Origin: Basilea psittacipulmonis DSM 24701
GTDB lineage: Bacteria > Pseudomonadota > Gammaproteobacteria > Burkholderiales > Burkholderiaceae_B
NCBI RefSeq assembly: GCF_000743945.1
Contig: NZ_CP009238.1
Location: 1,178,001 to 1,242,000 of the forward strand
DNA: 64,000 bases
Reading direction: 5' to 3'
This document shows positions 44,380-55,297 of the stretch, piece after piece (the first letter of the stretch is position 1; every line of letters starts with the position of its first letter). The notes under the pieces are model-generated. The model saw only the letters and a list, made by a program, of their open reading frames with translations, did not search any database and had not been told where the DNA came from. Both the position numbers and the translations under genes were made by a program.

Positions 44380-45165
44380 TTAATCTACCCAAGCATCCAA
44401 GAAATCTTGCCAATGGGCGTGGGTTTTGGCAAGTTCTTGAACCAGCGAACGAGCCAAATTCATTTCTTCCTCGTAAGCTCGATCAAAAATATCGCCTTTG
44501 ATATATAAAAATCGACAATACAACAACCAAGTATTCATCACATCCGTTTCACAATAATCGCGTACGGCTTTTGATTGGCCACTATACCACTGTTGCCATA
44601 CTTGGCTACCATCCATGTCTAATTTTCCTGGGTAACCACAAAGTTTGGCCATCTGATCAAGCGGTGCATTTCGACCACTTAACTTGGCTAAAGAATCCAT
44701 CAAATCGATATGTTTGGTGTGATAACGAGACAAATAATTGTTATATTTCTTATCTCTTTCATGATCGCCTGTATCCCAGTAAGTTTGGCTAGCAATCTTA
44801 TGAATCAAAGAACGATAATGCAATACAGGCAAATCAAATCCGTTACCGTTCCAAGACACTAATCGAGGAGAATAAAAGTCAATAATTTTGAAAAACTGCT
44901 GAATGAGTTCTTCTTCACTACTGTTTTCTGAACCAAGCGAACGGACGGATAACGGTTCTTTGCCCCCTCGAAAAACACAAGAGATAGTGACAATTTTTTG
45001 TAGGTGCAAAGGAAAAAAATCAGTCCCTTTCTCTTCCTGCAATCGTTCCGTTGCTTTTTTGATCACTTCTACATCATCCGTCAAATGTGCAAGATCGGCA
45101 TGCAATCTTTTAAGACCTTGCACATCAGGGACCGTTTCTAAATCAAAAACTAAAACATGCGACAT
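44380..45165 (-). CDS. Predicted 3'-5' exonuclease, PolB-like
   Basis: A 261-aa protein of the family related to the proofreading exonuclease of DNA polymerase B. DEDD-type acidic residues are seen in FDLETVPD (Exo I), SWNGNGFDLPVLHYRS (Exo II) and YCETDVMNTWLLY (Exo III), with FFPLHLQKIVTIS between, typical of this family. Probably DNA or RNA processing in the cytoplasm; biological role unknown. It stops 1 bp after the nlpD-like gene region and precedes rlmD. Confidence 0.88.
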   Translation of the reverse strand: MSHVLVFDLETVPDVQGLKRLHADLAHLTDDVEVIKKATERLQEEKGTDFFPLHLQKIVTISCVFRGGKEPLSVRSLGSENSSEEELIQQFFKIIDFYSPRLVSWNGNGFDLPVLHYRSLIHKIASQTYWDTGDHERDKKYNNYLSRYHTKHIDLMDSLAKLSGRNAPLDQMAKLCGYPGKLDMDGSQVWQQWYSGQSKAVRDYCETDVMNTWLLYCRFLYIKGDIFDRAYEEEMNLARSLVQELAKTHAHWQDFLDAWVD

Positions 45166-45166
45166 A

Positions 45167-45994
45167 TTAGTGAGACAAATAATTTAACGGGTTCACAGGT
45201 GTGCCATCACGACGAATTTCAAAATGCAATTTAGGAGTATCGGTATCCGTTTTTCCTAATGTAGCGATTTGTTCACCTTTCTTAACCTGCTGGCCTTTTT
45301 TAACTAATAGTTTCTGATTGTGTGCGTAAGCTGAAATATATTTATTCGCATGCACAATCAAAATCAAATTACCGTAGCCACGTAAGCCATTACCTGCATA
45401 ACTGACGGTACCATTAGCGGTGGCATAAACAGGCTGCCCCTCTTTACCAGAAATATCAATACCGCGTGAACTTGCACTAAATGAACGGATAACTTTACCT
45501 TTAGTAGGCCATGCCCAAGAACCGCTAGTAGCAACGGTTTCCTTAGCTTTCTCTTGAGTAGTATGTTTAGTTGTTGGGGTCACTTGAGTTTGAACTTTCT
45601 CTGCTGACGCTACTTTTTCAACCTGATTAGTGACATCCGCTTTCGATGGCAACAATAATTGCTGTCCCACCGATAATTTTGAGGCATCACTTAAACGATT
45701 TATACTTTTAAGCGTGGCCAAATCGGTGTTTGAACGTTTGGCAATGCTATAAAGCGTATCACCCGCTTTTACCTTATAGTAGGTTGCCGCTTTTTTTACT
45801 TTCTCGACAGACTCTTGCGTGGTTTTTGTCGCTTGATTAATCGAAGAAACGGCATTGGAAATCGTTGTACTAACGACGCTTTTTTGTGTTGATGAATTTT
45901 GCCAAATCGAGGTAATTGGAGCAGGATTATTGGTCGTACATGCCGCCATCATGCTCGTCAACGATACACCCATTACAAAACGTAAATATCTCAT
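45167..45994 (-). CDS. nlpD: LysM and M23-like lipoprotein, NlpD-type amidase activator
   Basis: A 275-aa outer-membrane lipoprotein (lipobox MAAC, Cys19). Residues 70-115 are a LysM peptidoglycan-binding domain (YKVKAGDTLYSIAKRSN). Residues 175-272 are an M23/LytM domain. The zinc site is degenerate: the first His is missing before GIDISGKEG and the HxH motif reads KLHFEIR, as in E. coli NlpD, which activates amidase AmiC rather than cutting murein. It follows pcm and surE, the usual surE-pcm-nlpD order; rpoS is absent here. Confidence 0.92.
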   Translation of the reverse strand: MRYLRFVMGVSLTSMMAACTTNNPAPITSIWQNSSTQKSVVSTTISNAVSSINQATKTTQESVEKVKKAATYYKVKAGDTLYSIAKRSNTDLATLKSINRLSDASKLSVGQQLLLPSKADVTNQVEKVASAEKVQTQVTPTTKHTTQEKAKETVATSGSWAWPTKGKVIRSFSASSRGIDISGKEGQPVYATANGTVSYAGNGLRGYGNLILIVHANKYISAYAHNQKLLVKKGQQVKKGEQIATLGKTDTDTPKLHFEIRRDGTPVNPLNYLSH

Positions 45995-46015
45995 AGAATA
46001 TGCTCTTTTAATTCA

Positions 46016-46822
46016 CTAAATAGATTGTAACCCAGATAATAAAGGAACAAAAAAAACATCCTCCCGTTTTTCTTGTGTCCACTCGGTTTCCGAAATTCGT
46101 TTTACCCACACCAGACATTGTTTATCTTGGTCGCCCACTGGAGCGATCAAACAGCCTCCTACTGCCATTTGGTTCAGTAATACAGAAGGAATTTTTATGC
46201 CTGCCGCCGCTAAAATAATGGCATCATACGGGGCATATTGTTCACAGCCCAACATACCATCACCATATTTTATTGTAACATTTACATCTAGGTTTAATGC
46301 TTTTAAACGTCGGCTCGATTCGTTATAAAGTGCTTCTATTCTTTCTATAGAAACCACTTGTTTAAAAACCTTTCCTAACACTGCCGCTTGATAACCACAT
46401 CCCGTACCAATTTCCAATACCTTGTCACGACGTGCTTGTGCAATCAACTCAATCATTTTGGCAACCACATAAGGCTGTGAAATGGTTTGGTCATATCCAA
46501 TAGGCAGGTTGCGATTCTTATAGGCCTCTTTTTGCAAAAACTGACTAACAAACAGATGTCTCGGGATGGTTTTCATCGCCTGTAATACCCGTTCATCCCT
46601 TATACCCAAACTTTGTAACTCATCAATCATCGCCTGTCTTTGTCTTAACCCATACGACGCATTGTTCACATAACGCGTTGAAGCCGCCTCCAAAGAGGGA
46701 ATTCTGCGAATCTGATTATCCGCATTTTGAGTTAAGATGCCTTTTTGACCAGACGAACGTTGGATAATACTGGCATTACTATTGGTGATTTTTATCCTTT
46801 TTTGCATATGCTTTTTTTCCAA
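46016..46822 (-). CDS. pcm: Protein-L-isoaspartate O-methyltransferase
   Basis: Repairs damaged isoaspartyl residues in proteins using SAM. The 268-aa protein has a ~50-residue Gln/Asn/Arg-rich extension before the family core, which starts at MIDELQSLGIRDERVL. Motifs are PRHLFV, QTISQPYVVAKM, the SAM loop VLEIGTGCGYQ and ILAAAGIKIP. Start may be 46822 or 46807 (MQKRIK); both overlap surE, by 31 or 16 bp. Confidence 0.94.
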   Translation of the reverse strand: MEKKHMQKRIKITNSNASIIQRSSGQKGILTQNADNQIRRIPSLEAASTRYVNNASYGLRQRQAMIDELQSLGIRDERVLQAMKTIPRHLFVSQFLQKEAYKNRNLPIGYDQTISQPYVVAKMIELIAQARRDKVLEIGTGCGYQAAVLGKVFKQVVSIERIEALYNESSRRLKALNLDVNVTIKYGDGMLGCEQYAPYDAIILAAAGIKIPSVLLNQMAVGGCLIAPVGDQDKQCLVWVKRISETEWTQEKREDVFFVPLLSGLQSI

Positions 46823-47553
46823 TCCCTCATCTGTGTCATTTTTTCATTATTGGTTAAATCTATCTTTAAAGGGGTCAAAGAGATTTTCCCTTGATTAATG
46901 GCATAAAAATCCGTTCCCTCTTGACTGTCTTTAATCTGACCACAAGGGCCAATCCAATACATACGCTCACCAGAGGGATGATACGTTTCTTGGGCGGGTT
47001 CTGACGGATGTCTTCGGCCCAATCGAGTGATTTCCACATCTTCAACACTATATGTATCTTTCACTGGAAAATTAATATTCATCAATACATCTGATACAGG
47101 GTTGTCTAAAGCGGATTTTACAAGTTCAGCGGCAATATCAGCTACCTTAGTTAAATTCGGCCATCCTTTTTGGGTCAACGATAAAGCGATCGCGGGAATT
47201 CCAAACAAAAAGCCCTCTGTGGCAGCTGCTACCGTACCTGAATATAGGGTGTCTTCACCCAGATTAGCACCATTATTAATGCCCGAAACCACCAAGTCTG
47301 GAGGTGAGCTTAACAGACTCGTCAATGCCAAATGAACACAATCACTAGGCGTACCATTGACATAATAAAAACCGTTTTTAGATTGATGAACAAACATGGG
47401 ACGTGATAAGGTTAAGGAATTAGAAGCCCCACTATGATTAACCTCTGGTGCGATTACAGTGACTTTTGCAAAAGTTTTCAATCGTTCCGCAAGTGCTTCT
47501 AAACCCAATGCAGAATACCCATCATCATTAGACAATAAAATATGTTTCATCAA
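46792..47553 (-). CDS. surE: 5'/3'-nucleotidase SurE
   Basis: A stationary-phase nucleoside monophosphate phosphatase. The 253-aa protein begins HILLSNDDGYSA (metal-binding Asp pair), then APEVNHSGASNSLT, VNGTPSDCVHLAL and VSGINNGANLGEDTLYSGTV, all family signatures. It starts the surE-pcm-nlpD run and is divergent from plsY. MMKH or MKH could be the start. Confidence 0.96.
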   Translation of the reverse strand: MMKHILLSNDDGYSALGLEALAERLKTFAKVTVIAPEVNHSGASNSLTLSRPMFVHQSKNGFYYVNGTPSDCVHLALTSLLSSPPDLVVSGINNGANLGEDTLYSGTVAAATEGFLFGIPAIALSLTQKGWPNLTKVADIAAELVKSALDNPVSDVLMNINFPVKDTYSVEDVEITRLGRRHPSEPAQETYHPSGERMYWIGPCGQIKDSQEGTDFYAINQGKISLTPLKIDLTNNEKMTQMRDWKKSICKKG

Positions 47554-47656
47554 AATAACCTCCGAAAGCTATTTTAAAACATCAACAAGAAAAAACATTT
47601 TTTCTGCCCGCAATTCGCTTAAAATAAAAAGATTGGTGTCAACATGATGTATTGAT

Positions 47657-48286
47657 ATGTCTCTTGCTTTATTAGTTTTTGTAGTCTCTTTTCTTTTAGG
47701 ATCCATACCTTTTGCCGTCATTGTTTCTAAAGCGTTTAAATTAGACGATCCCAGAAACTTTGGTTCAGGAAATCCAGGTGCTACGAATGTACTACGAACG
47801 GGTAATAAAAAAGCGGCCGCTTTGACCCTTTTAGGCGATATGATAAAAGGCTTTATCCCTGTTGCTTTTTGTCACTGGGTATTAGTCGATCAGTACCAAC
47901 TATCTGAAAACCTCATTGCCTATTCTTTGTTAGGAGCGTTTTTAGGACACATCTACTCTATTTTCTTAAAATTCAAAGGTGGCAAAGGTGTTTCCACCTC
48001 TTTAGGCGTGTTATTAGGACTTCACCCACTTTTAGCATTCATCGTTTTATTTATCTGGATAGCTGTTGCTTTCATCACTGGCTACTCTTCTTTAGCCGCT
48101 ATTATCGCCGCTGTATGTGCCCCTGCAATCTACGCCTTAGGCACGGGTTCGCTATTTGGTGACTTTAACCTTACCACTCAGATCTGTCTGATTATCATGG
48201 TGCTAGTATTGCTTTATCGCCATAAAACGAATATCCAAAAACTATTAAACGGCCAAGAAAGCGGTTTTAAAAAACGCCAGAAATAA
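47657..48286 (+). CDS. plsY: Acyl-phosphate glycerol-3-phosphate acyltransferase
   Basis: Inner-membrane enzyme that acylates glycerol 3-phosphate with acyl-phosphate, the first committed step of phospholipid synthesis. The 209-aa protein has about five to six membrane helices and the three PlsY motifs: GSIPFAVIVSK, GSGNPGATNVLRTGNKKAA and HIYSIFLKFKGGKGVSTSLG. It is divergent from surE and convergent with tsaD. Confidence 0.96.
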   Translation: MSLALLVFVVSFLLGSIPFAVIVSKAFKLDDPRNFGSGNPGATNVLRTGNKKAAALTLLGDMIKGFIPVAFCHWVLVDQYQLSENLIAYSLLGAFLGHIYSIFLKFKGGKGVSTSLGVLLGLHPLLAFIVLFIWIAVAFITGYSSLAAIIAAVCAPAIYALGTGSLFGDFNLTTQICLIIMVLVLLYRHKTNIQKLLNGQESGFKKRQK

Positions 48287-48298
48287 ACATCATCGCAT

Positions 48299-49327
48299 TC
48301 ATGTCTGATAACTAGCCAAATCCCAGCGAGGATGAATTTCCGTGCGATAATCCAGCTTATTGATATCTAACAACCCCGCACGAATTCTTAATGCAGCCGC
48401 ATGTGCAATCATCGCACCATTATCAGTACATAAGGCCAATGGCGGAAAATAAACCGATCCGCCTAATTTTTTCATCTCTTCTGTCAAAAAAGAACGTAAC
48501 TGCAAGTTGGCCCCCACTCCTCCTGCAACCACCAATCGTTTTAAGCCTGTTTGCTTCATCGCCGCGATAGATTTTGAGCCCAAAATATCAATAATCGCCG
48601 CTTGTATCGAGGCCGCCACATCATTATCGTCAATCGATTTCCCCTCTTTTTCTAATTTTTTAGTTAATGTCAGTACCGCTGTTTTTAAACCACTAAAAGA
48701 AAAATCAAGGTCGCCACTGTGCTTCATAGGACGAGGTAAATCATAGGCCTTAGGATTTCCATGAGCCGCCATTTTGGCAAGAACCGGGCCACCTGGATAA
48801 CTTAACCCCATTAATTTAGCGGATTTATCAAATGCCTCGCCAGCCGCATCATCCAAGGTTTCGCCTAACAATATATAATCACCCACCCCATTGACCTGCA
48901 TAATTTGGGTATGGCCACCCGACACCAACAAGGCCACAAAAGGAAACTCTGGCACTTCTTCGCCCATTAAAGGAGATAATAAATGCCCCTCTAAATGATG
49001 AATCGCTACAGTTGGGATCTTTCTCGCATAAGCTAATGCTTGAGCAAAAGAAGCCCCCACCAACAAAGCACCGCCCAAACCTGGACCTGCGGTATAGGCA
49101 ATGACATCAATATCGTTTAAAGTCACCCCTGCTTGTTCATAACAGGTTTGCAATAATGGCATGATTCTTCGAATATGATCGCGAGAAGCCAGTTCTGGGA
49201 CCACGCCACCATAAGCCCTATGCATATCGATTTGACTGTGTAGCGTATGAGCCAATAGCCCTTTTTCTAAATGATAGATAGCCACACCTGTTTCATCACA
49301 AGAGCTTTCAAAAGCAAGTATATTCAT
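48299..49327 (-). CDS. tsaD: tRNA N6-adenosine threonylcarbamoyltransferase
   Basis: Transfers the threonylcarbamoyl group to A37 of ANN-decoding tRNAs with TsaB and TsaE. Of ASKHA fold, ~342 aa. Motifs are [30 protein letters not shown] (iron-binding His pair), [25 protein letters not shown] and [11 protein letters not shown]. The start at 49327 (MNILAFESS) matches the family; an ATG 15 bases upstream (49342) is in frame and neither has a clear ribosome site. Confidence 0.95.
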   Translation of the reverse strand: MNILAFESSCDETGVAIYHLEKGLLAHTLHSQIDMHRAYGGVVPELASRDHIRRIMPLLQTCYEQAGVTLNDIDVIAYTAGPGLGGALLVGASFAQALAYARKIPTVAIHHLEGHLLSPLMGEEVPEFPFVALLVSGGHTQIMQVNGVGDYILLGETLDDAAGEAFDKSAKLMGLSYPGGPVLAKMAAHGNPKAYDLPRPMKHSGDLDFSFSGLKTAVLTLTKKLEKEGKSIDDNDVAASIQAAIIDILGSKSIAAMKQTGLKRLVVAGGVGANLQLRSFLTEEMKKLGGSVYFPPLALCTDNGAMIAHAAALRIRAGLLDINKLDYRTEIHPRWDLASYQT

Positions 49328-49550
49328 TATTTGAGCATTCATTATTCAGACAAAGATACTATTTTACTCTAATAAAACCCGCACATCATACATCTGCTTA
49401 TCTTGTAGTCAGTTTATAAACAGTGCCTTCAAACCTCGCTTACATCACCGTCTCCAGATACACCCATTTATTTGTAAAAAAATAAAAAAACATCATCATT
49501 CTTTTTCTTGAATGATATTTGCTAAAATAGCAAAATTAAAAAGGAAAAAT

Positions 49551-50324
49551 ATGAAACTTGCCACTTGGAATGTCAATTCACTCAAAGTAAGACTTGAACA
49601 GGTATTAGCGTGGTTGGATGAATCCGAATGCGACGTACTGTGTTTACAAGAACTAAAAATGGATACCCCTTTATTCCCCCAAGAACGATTTGAGGAAAAA
49701 GGATTTCATTGTGCGTGGATAGGTCAAAAAACCTATAACGGTGTTGCCATTATTTCACGTTATCCATTGAGCGATATAATTTACAACAATCCTTATTTTG
49801 AGGATACCCAAAAACGTTTAGTAACCGCTACCGTTTCCGCTCCTATCGGTAATGTTCGAGTTATTTGTGCCTATTGTCCTAATGGCAGTGATATTGAAAG
49901 TGAAAAATACCATTACAAACTATCTTGGTTCAAAGCACTGAATCACTGGGTCGCCGAACAATTACAACAACATCCTAAACTCGTATTGAACGGAGACTTT
50001 AATATTGCGCCTCAAGACCAAGATATTCACTCAGGATACAAAGGTCCTATTCTAATTTCAGAAGCAGAACGTATGGCGTTTCAACACTTACTGGACTTGG
50101 GATTGCATGATGCGTTTCGTTTATTTGAACAAGAAGAAAAAAGCTTTTCTTGGTGGGACTATCGTATGATGAGCTTTAGAAGAAACGCGGGATTAAGAAT
50201 TGATCATATTCTTATTAGTCAATCGTTGGTGAATGAATGTCATGCTTGCGTGATTGACAAAGCACCACGAAAAAATGAAAAACCATCTGATCACACGCCA
50301 GTTGTCGCCACATTTTTATCATAA
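49551..50324 (+). CDS. xthA: Exodeoxyribonuclease III
   Basis: Base-excision-repair nuclease with AP-endonuclease and 3'-5' exonuclease activity. The 257-aa protein begins MKLATWNVNSLKVR; catalytic residues lie in CLQELKM (Glu), NGDFNIAPQDQDI (Asp, Asn), WWDYR and LRIDHILIS and SDHTPVVATF (Asp-His). The ATG at 49551 has AAGGA six bases upstream; the frame extends back to 49512 without a ribosome site. A lipoprotein gene follows 9 bp later. Confidence 0.94.
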   Translation: MKLATWNVNSLKVRLEQVLAWLDESECDVLCLQELKMDTPLFPQERFEEKGFHCAWIGQKTYNGVAIISRYPLSDIIYNNPYFEDTQKRLVTATVSAPIGNVRVICAYCPNGSDIESEKYHYKLSWFKALNHWVAEQLQQHPKLVLNGDFNIAPQDQDIHSGYKGPILISEAERMAFQHLLDLGLHDAFRLFEQEEKSFSWWDYRMMSFRRNAGLRIDHILISQSLVNECHACVIDKAPRKNEKPSDHTPVVATFLS

Positions 50325-50333
50325 GGAAACATT

Positions 50334-50867
50334 ATGTTATTCAATAAGAATCTATTGTTAATCGCTGGTCTTTCACTGATTCTCACGGCTTGTGAGACTG
50401 TTGAACTGTACCCCAAAACATCATCCACATACTTTGCACCTAATTATCAATTAATTGATAGCAATCTTCAATCCAGCCAATCGGATGATACTGAGTCAAG
50501 TTTTGTGATTAAATTGGCCTCTACTCGACCTGGTTTTGATTTTACGGATGAGTTACAAGTCAAAGAACAGACGATTTATGCCCATCCCAATCTTTATATT
50601 ACCCGTAACGATTTAGAAAACGTCACTGCAAAAGCAAACAAAAAATCGGGTAAAGCTTGGGTAGTTCTCACGCTGAACGATGCTGGAGCCAGAAAACTTG
50701 AATCGATTACTCGTGATTATCAAGGCAAGTATCTTGTCGTCAGTAGTAAAAATCAAATCGTATCACTATTAAAAATCAATAGCATCGCTTCGGACGAGTT
50801 AGATATTCCGATGTCAAACGCTTTTCAAGCAAGTGCTTTACAAGAACAAATTTTAGATGGGGAATAA
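50334..50867 (+). CDS. Lipoprotein with SecD-like P1-head domain
   Basis: A 177-aa predicted lipoprotein (lipobox LTAC, Cys20, after a clear hydrophobic signal). After a Ser/Gln/Asp linker, residues ~78-160 (ITRNDLENVTAK, AWVVLTLNDAGARKLESITRDY, GKYLVVSSKNQIVSLLKINS) resemble the P1-head subdomain of the SecD/SecDF translocase, normally a periplasmic part that grips exported proteins. No membrane helices follow, so it is a stand-alone version. Function unknown. It follows xthA by 9 bp and has its own terminator. Confidence 0.6.
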   Translation: MLFNKNLLLIAGLSLILTACETVELYPKTSSTYFAPNYQLIDSNLQSSQSDDTESSFVIKLASTRPGFDFTDELQVKEQTIYAHPNLYITRNDLENVTAKANKKSGKAWVVLTLNDAGARKLESITRDYQGKYLVVSSKNQIVSLLKINSIASDELDIPMSNAFQASALQEQILDGE

Positions 50868-50906
50868 CGAATCGTTAAACTCATTTAACACCATGAGAAA
50901 AGCAAT

Positions 50907-50935
50907 TCGGGGGCGATGTTCAGCCCCCGATTTTG
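50907..50935 (+). terminator. Rho-independent terminator
   Basis: Perfect 8-bp stem TCGGGGGC with GCCCCCGA, then TTTT, 40 bp after the lipoprotein stop. It lies between two convergent genes. Confidence 0.7.
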
Positions 50936-50953
50936 TCACCACGACACGATTTT

Positions 50954-52038
<1,085 letters not shown>

Positions 52039-53703
52039 TTAAAAATAATACGATTGTGCAATAGGATAACGCCAATCTCTACCAAACGCACGACTGGTAA
52101 TTTTAGGACCTATCGCTCCTTGTCGTCTTTTGTATTCATTTATCTTCAATAAACGAGCTACTTTAAGCACCTCTTCTTGTTTAAATCCTCGAGCGATAAT
52201 CTCACTTGAGGACTCATTTTTCTCTACCATATACCGTAATATCGCATCTAATACGTCATACTCTGGCAAACTGTCTTGATCGACCTGATTATCTCTTAGT
52301 TCTGCAGATGGGGGTCTAGTGATGATACGTTCAGGAATAACGGGACTGTGCTGATTACGCCATTTTGCCAAATCATACACCAATGTTTTATACACATCTT
52401 TAATCACGGCGTAAGCACCCACCATATCACCATAAAGCGTACAGTAACCCGTCGCTAATTCCGACTTATTCCCTGTTGTCAACACCAAGGATCCGAACTT
52501 ATTAGACAGGGCCATCAATAAATTACCTCGAATTCTTGCCTGTAAATTTTCTTCAGTCGTATCTTCTTTGAGACCCGCAAAAATAGGAGATAATGCAGAA
52601 GCAAAACTTTGCATCATAGGAGCGATTTCAATTTCATGATACGTAACATTCAGGTCTTTAGCCATTTTAGCCGCATCCAACAAAGAAATATCAGCCGTAT
52701 ATCGTGAAGGCATCATCACAGCTCGACAATGTTCACTTCCTAAAGCATCATGAGCGATAGCCAATACCACCGCTGAATCGATTCCACCCGATAATCCCAA
52801 TACAATATCTTTAAAACCTGTCTTATGAACATAATCTCGCGTCGCCATGCACAAACAACGCCAAATTCTAGCTTCTATCGATTTATCATGAGCCAATACA
52901 GGTTCTTGTTCTAATGGGATACAAGTTTTCGCCGACCATTTAGTTCCGTTTAGAGAAACAAATCCGATGGACTCTTGACAGTCTGGCAATTCATCCGCGA
53001 TGACACCATCTGCATTCACCACCATCGAAGAACCATCAAACACCAGTTCATCTTGACCACCCACCATATTGACGTAAACACAGTTTAAACCGCGCGAAAC
53101 GATGTTTTTCTGTATCACCGCTAGTCGTTCGGAGACTTTTGAGTAGGTAAACGGAGACGCATTCAATGATAAGATGGTTTCAACGCCTAGTTTTTCGTAT
53201 GTTTGGGCAATATGTTCAAACCAAATATCCTCACAGATGGCGATACCAAACTTATGTCCATCGATCTCCAGTACACAAGGGGTTTGTCCAGGGGTAAAGT
53301 ATCGTTTTTCATCAAACACCGCATAATTAGGAAGTTCGTGTTTATAATATGTGGCCACTAACTCACCATTTTTGATACAAACCGCGGTGTTGTAATAACA
53401 TTGACGACTTTCATCAAAATCAATCAGCCCCAAAATAACATATATATCAGGATACTGTGTTAATGCTGTTTTCAATTCATTTAATGCCAAAGATTGATTT
53501 TTAATAAAATCAGTTCTTAGCATTAAATCTTCCGTGGGATAACCTGATAACATCAGTTCTGGCAACAACAATACCTTGGCATGACGATTTGACGCTTGAT
53601 GAACGGCATCTAAAATTCTTTTTTTGTTTTTCTTAAAATCACCAACTGTAGCGTTAAGTTGGGCATAACTAATGATTAATGAGTCTTTATCTTTCGTATT
53701 CAT
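52039..53703 (-). CDS. nadE: Glutamine-dependent NAD(+) synthetase
   Basis: Makes NAD from deamido-NAD using ammonia released from glutamine by its own amidase domain. It has 554 aa: an N-terminal nitrilase-type domain (Glu in LLPELMLSGYP, Lys in YKHELPNY, Cys in AICEDIW) and a C-terminal NAD synthetase (LGLSGGIDSAVV P-loop, TGNKSELATGYCTLYGD). The ATG at 53703 fits the family; an open frame from 53769 would begin with TTG and adds 22 unrelated residues. Divergent from argH. Confidence 0.95.
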   Translation of the reverse strand: MNTKDKDSLIISYAQLNATVGDFKKNKKRILDAVHQASNRHAKVLLLPELMLSGYPTEDLMLRTDFIKNQSLALNELKTALTQYPDIYVILGLIDFDESRQCYYNTAVCIKNGELVATYYKHELPNYAVFDEKRYFTPGQTPCVLEIDGHKFGIAICEDIWFEHIAQTYEKLGVETILSLNASPFTYSKVSERLAVIQKNIVSRGLNCVYVNMVGGQDELVFDGSSMVVNADGVIADELPDCQESIGFVSLNGTKWSAKTCIPLEQEPVLAHDKSIEARIWRCLCMATRDYVHKTGFKDIVLGLSGGIDSAVVLAIAHDALGSEHCRAVMMPSRYTADISLLDAAKMAKDLNVTYHEIEIAPMMQSFASALSPIFAGLKEDTTEENLQARIRGNLLMALSNKFGSLVLTTGNKSELATGYCTLYGDMVGAYAVIKDVYKTLVYDLAKWRNQHSPVIPERIITRPPSAELRDNQVDQDSLPEYDVLDAILRYMVEKNESSSEIIARGFKQEEVLKVARLLKINEYKRRQGAIGPKITSRAFGRDWRYPIAQSYYF

Positions 53704-53828
53704 GTTCAATTGGGGTTCTATCAATATCAAGTCACTTATTTTAAACGCACCCTTAAATCCTTGCTTCAAATCCCATTCATCATCTTCAAATGAGACCGTG
53801 TCGTTTCAAAATCAATTGACTATTATTA

Positions 53829-53857
53829 TTACATGATAAGCTTAGCTTAGCTATAAT
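53829..53857 (+). promoter_or_regulatory. Promoter of argH
   Basis: TTACAT (53829-53834) and a perfect TATAAT (53852-53857) with 17-bp spacing, 44 bases before the argH ATG. Confidence 0.5.
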
Positions 53858-53900
53858 TACACTAGTTTAATTTTAGATAACTTACTTTCAGGAATTTTTT

Positions 53901-55295
53901 ATGTCGAATAAAAACCAATTTGATAACAAGTCTCAAGCTTGGTCTGCTCGTTTTTCAGAACCTGTTTCAGATTTAGTAAAACGATATACCGCTTCTGTTT
54001 TTTTTGATAAACGATTGGCTTTATTTGATATACAAGGTTCTTTAGCTCATGCTGAAATGCTAGCCCACGTGGGCGTTATCACCTCAGATGATTACGCTAA
54101 TATCCAAAAAGGGATGGCTCAAATTACCGCCGAAATCCAATCTGGCCAGTTTGAATGGTTATTAGATCTGGAAGATGTACATTTAAACATTGAAAAACGC
54201 TTAGTTGAACTTATTGGTGATGCAGGTAAACGACTTCATACTGGGCGTTCTCGCAACGATCAGGTTGCCACCGATATTCGTCTTTGGTTAAGAAATGAAA
54301 TTGACCATATCATCGTGTTGCTAAAAGCACTACGCAAAGCATTAGCAACCTTAGCGGTAAAAGAACATGCAACGATTATGCCTGGGTTTACGCATTTACA
54401 AGTGGCTCAGCCCATTACCTTTGGCCATCACATGCTTGCGTATGCCGAGATGTTTGGTCGCGATATTGAACGTTTAGAAGATTGTCGAAAACGCACAAAC
54501 AGACTACCACTGGGTGCGGCCGCTTTGGCAGGAACCACTTGGCCTATCGATCGTCAAAGAGTGGCCCAAACGCTTGGTTTTGACTCGGTTTGCGTAAACT
54601 CGCTGGATGCCGTATCTGACCGCGATTTTGCCATTGAATTTGTAGCCGCCGCTTCATTAATCATGATGCATATTTCCCGTTTTTCAGAAGAACTGGTTTT
54701 ATGGATGAGTCCTCGTATCGGATTTATCGACTTAGCGGATCGTTTTTGCACAGGTAGTTCTATTATGCCTCAGAAGAAAAACCCAGATGTTCCTGAACTA
54801 GCCCGTGGCAAAACAGGTCGTGTTTACGGACATCTTCAAGCATTGCTTACCTTGATGAAAGGCCAACCATTAACATATAACAAAGATAATCAAGAAGACA
54901 AAGAGGGACTTTTTGATTCAGCCGATACGATCAGAGATACCTTAACAATTTTTGTCGATATGATTCCAGGTATTCGTGTCAAAAAAGAACGTATGGAAAC
55001 TGCCGCCAAAGAAGGTTTTTCGACCGCAACAGACCTAGCCGACTATCTTGTTAGAAAAGGCATGCCTTTTAGAGATGCTCATGAAACGGTTGCTCTAGCG
55101 GTTCGTCAATGTGAAGAAAAAGGTTGTGATTTAGCGGATTTATCATTGGCTGAACTTCAAACACTCCACCCTAGTATCGGTGAAGATGTGTTCCAATTCT
55201 TAACATTAGAAGGTTCTGTTTCAGCACGTAAACATATCGGTGGCACTGCTCCTGAAAGAGTATTAATTGAAGCTCACTCCATTCTTAATGAATAA
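53901..55295 (+). CDS. argH: Argininosuccinate lyase
   Basis: Last step of arginine synthesis, splitting argininosuccinate into arginine and fumarate. The 464-aa tetrameric enzyme shows [39 protein letters not shown] (catalytic His) and the fumarase-superfamily signature [12 protein letters not shown] with the active Ser. AGGA lies before the ATG. The membrane protein gene follows 2 bp after the stop. Confidence 0.98.
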   Translation: MSNKNQFDNKSQAWSARFSEPVSDLVKRYTASVFFDKRLALFDIQGSLAHAEMLAHVGVITSDDYANIQKGMAQITAEIQSGQFEWLLDLEDVHLNIEKRLVELIGDAGKRLHTGRSRNDQVATDIRLWLRNEIDHIIVLLKALRKALATLAVKEHATIMPGFTHLQVAQPITFGHHMLAYAEMFGRDIERLEDCRKRTNRLPLGAAALAGTTWPIDRQRVAQTLGFDSVCVNSLDAVSDRDFAIEFVAAASLIMMHISRFSEELVLWMSPRIGFIDLADRFCTGSSIMPQKKNPDVPELARGKTGRVYGHLQALLTLMKGQPLTYNKDNQEDKEGLFDSADTIRDTLTIFVDMIPGIRVKKERMETAAKEGFSTATDLADYLVRKGMPFRDAHETVALAVRQCEEKGCDLADLSLAELQTLHPSIGEDVFQFLTLEGSVSARKHIGGTAPERVLIEAHSILNE

Positions 55296-55297
55296 AC

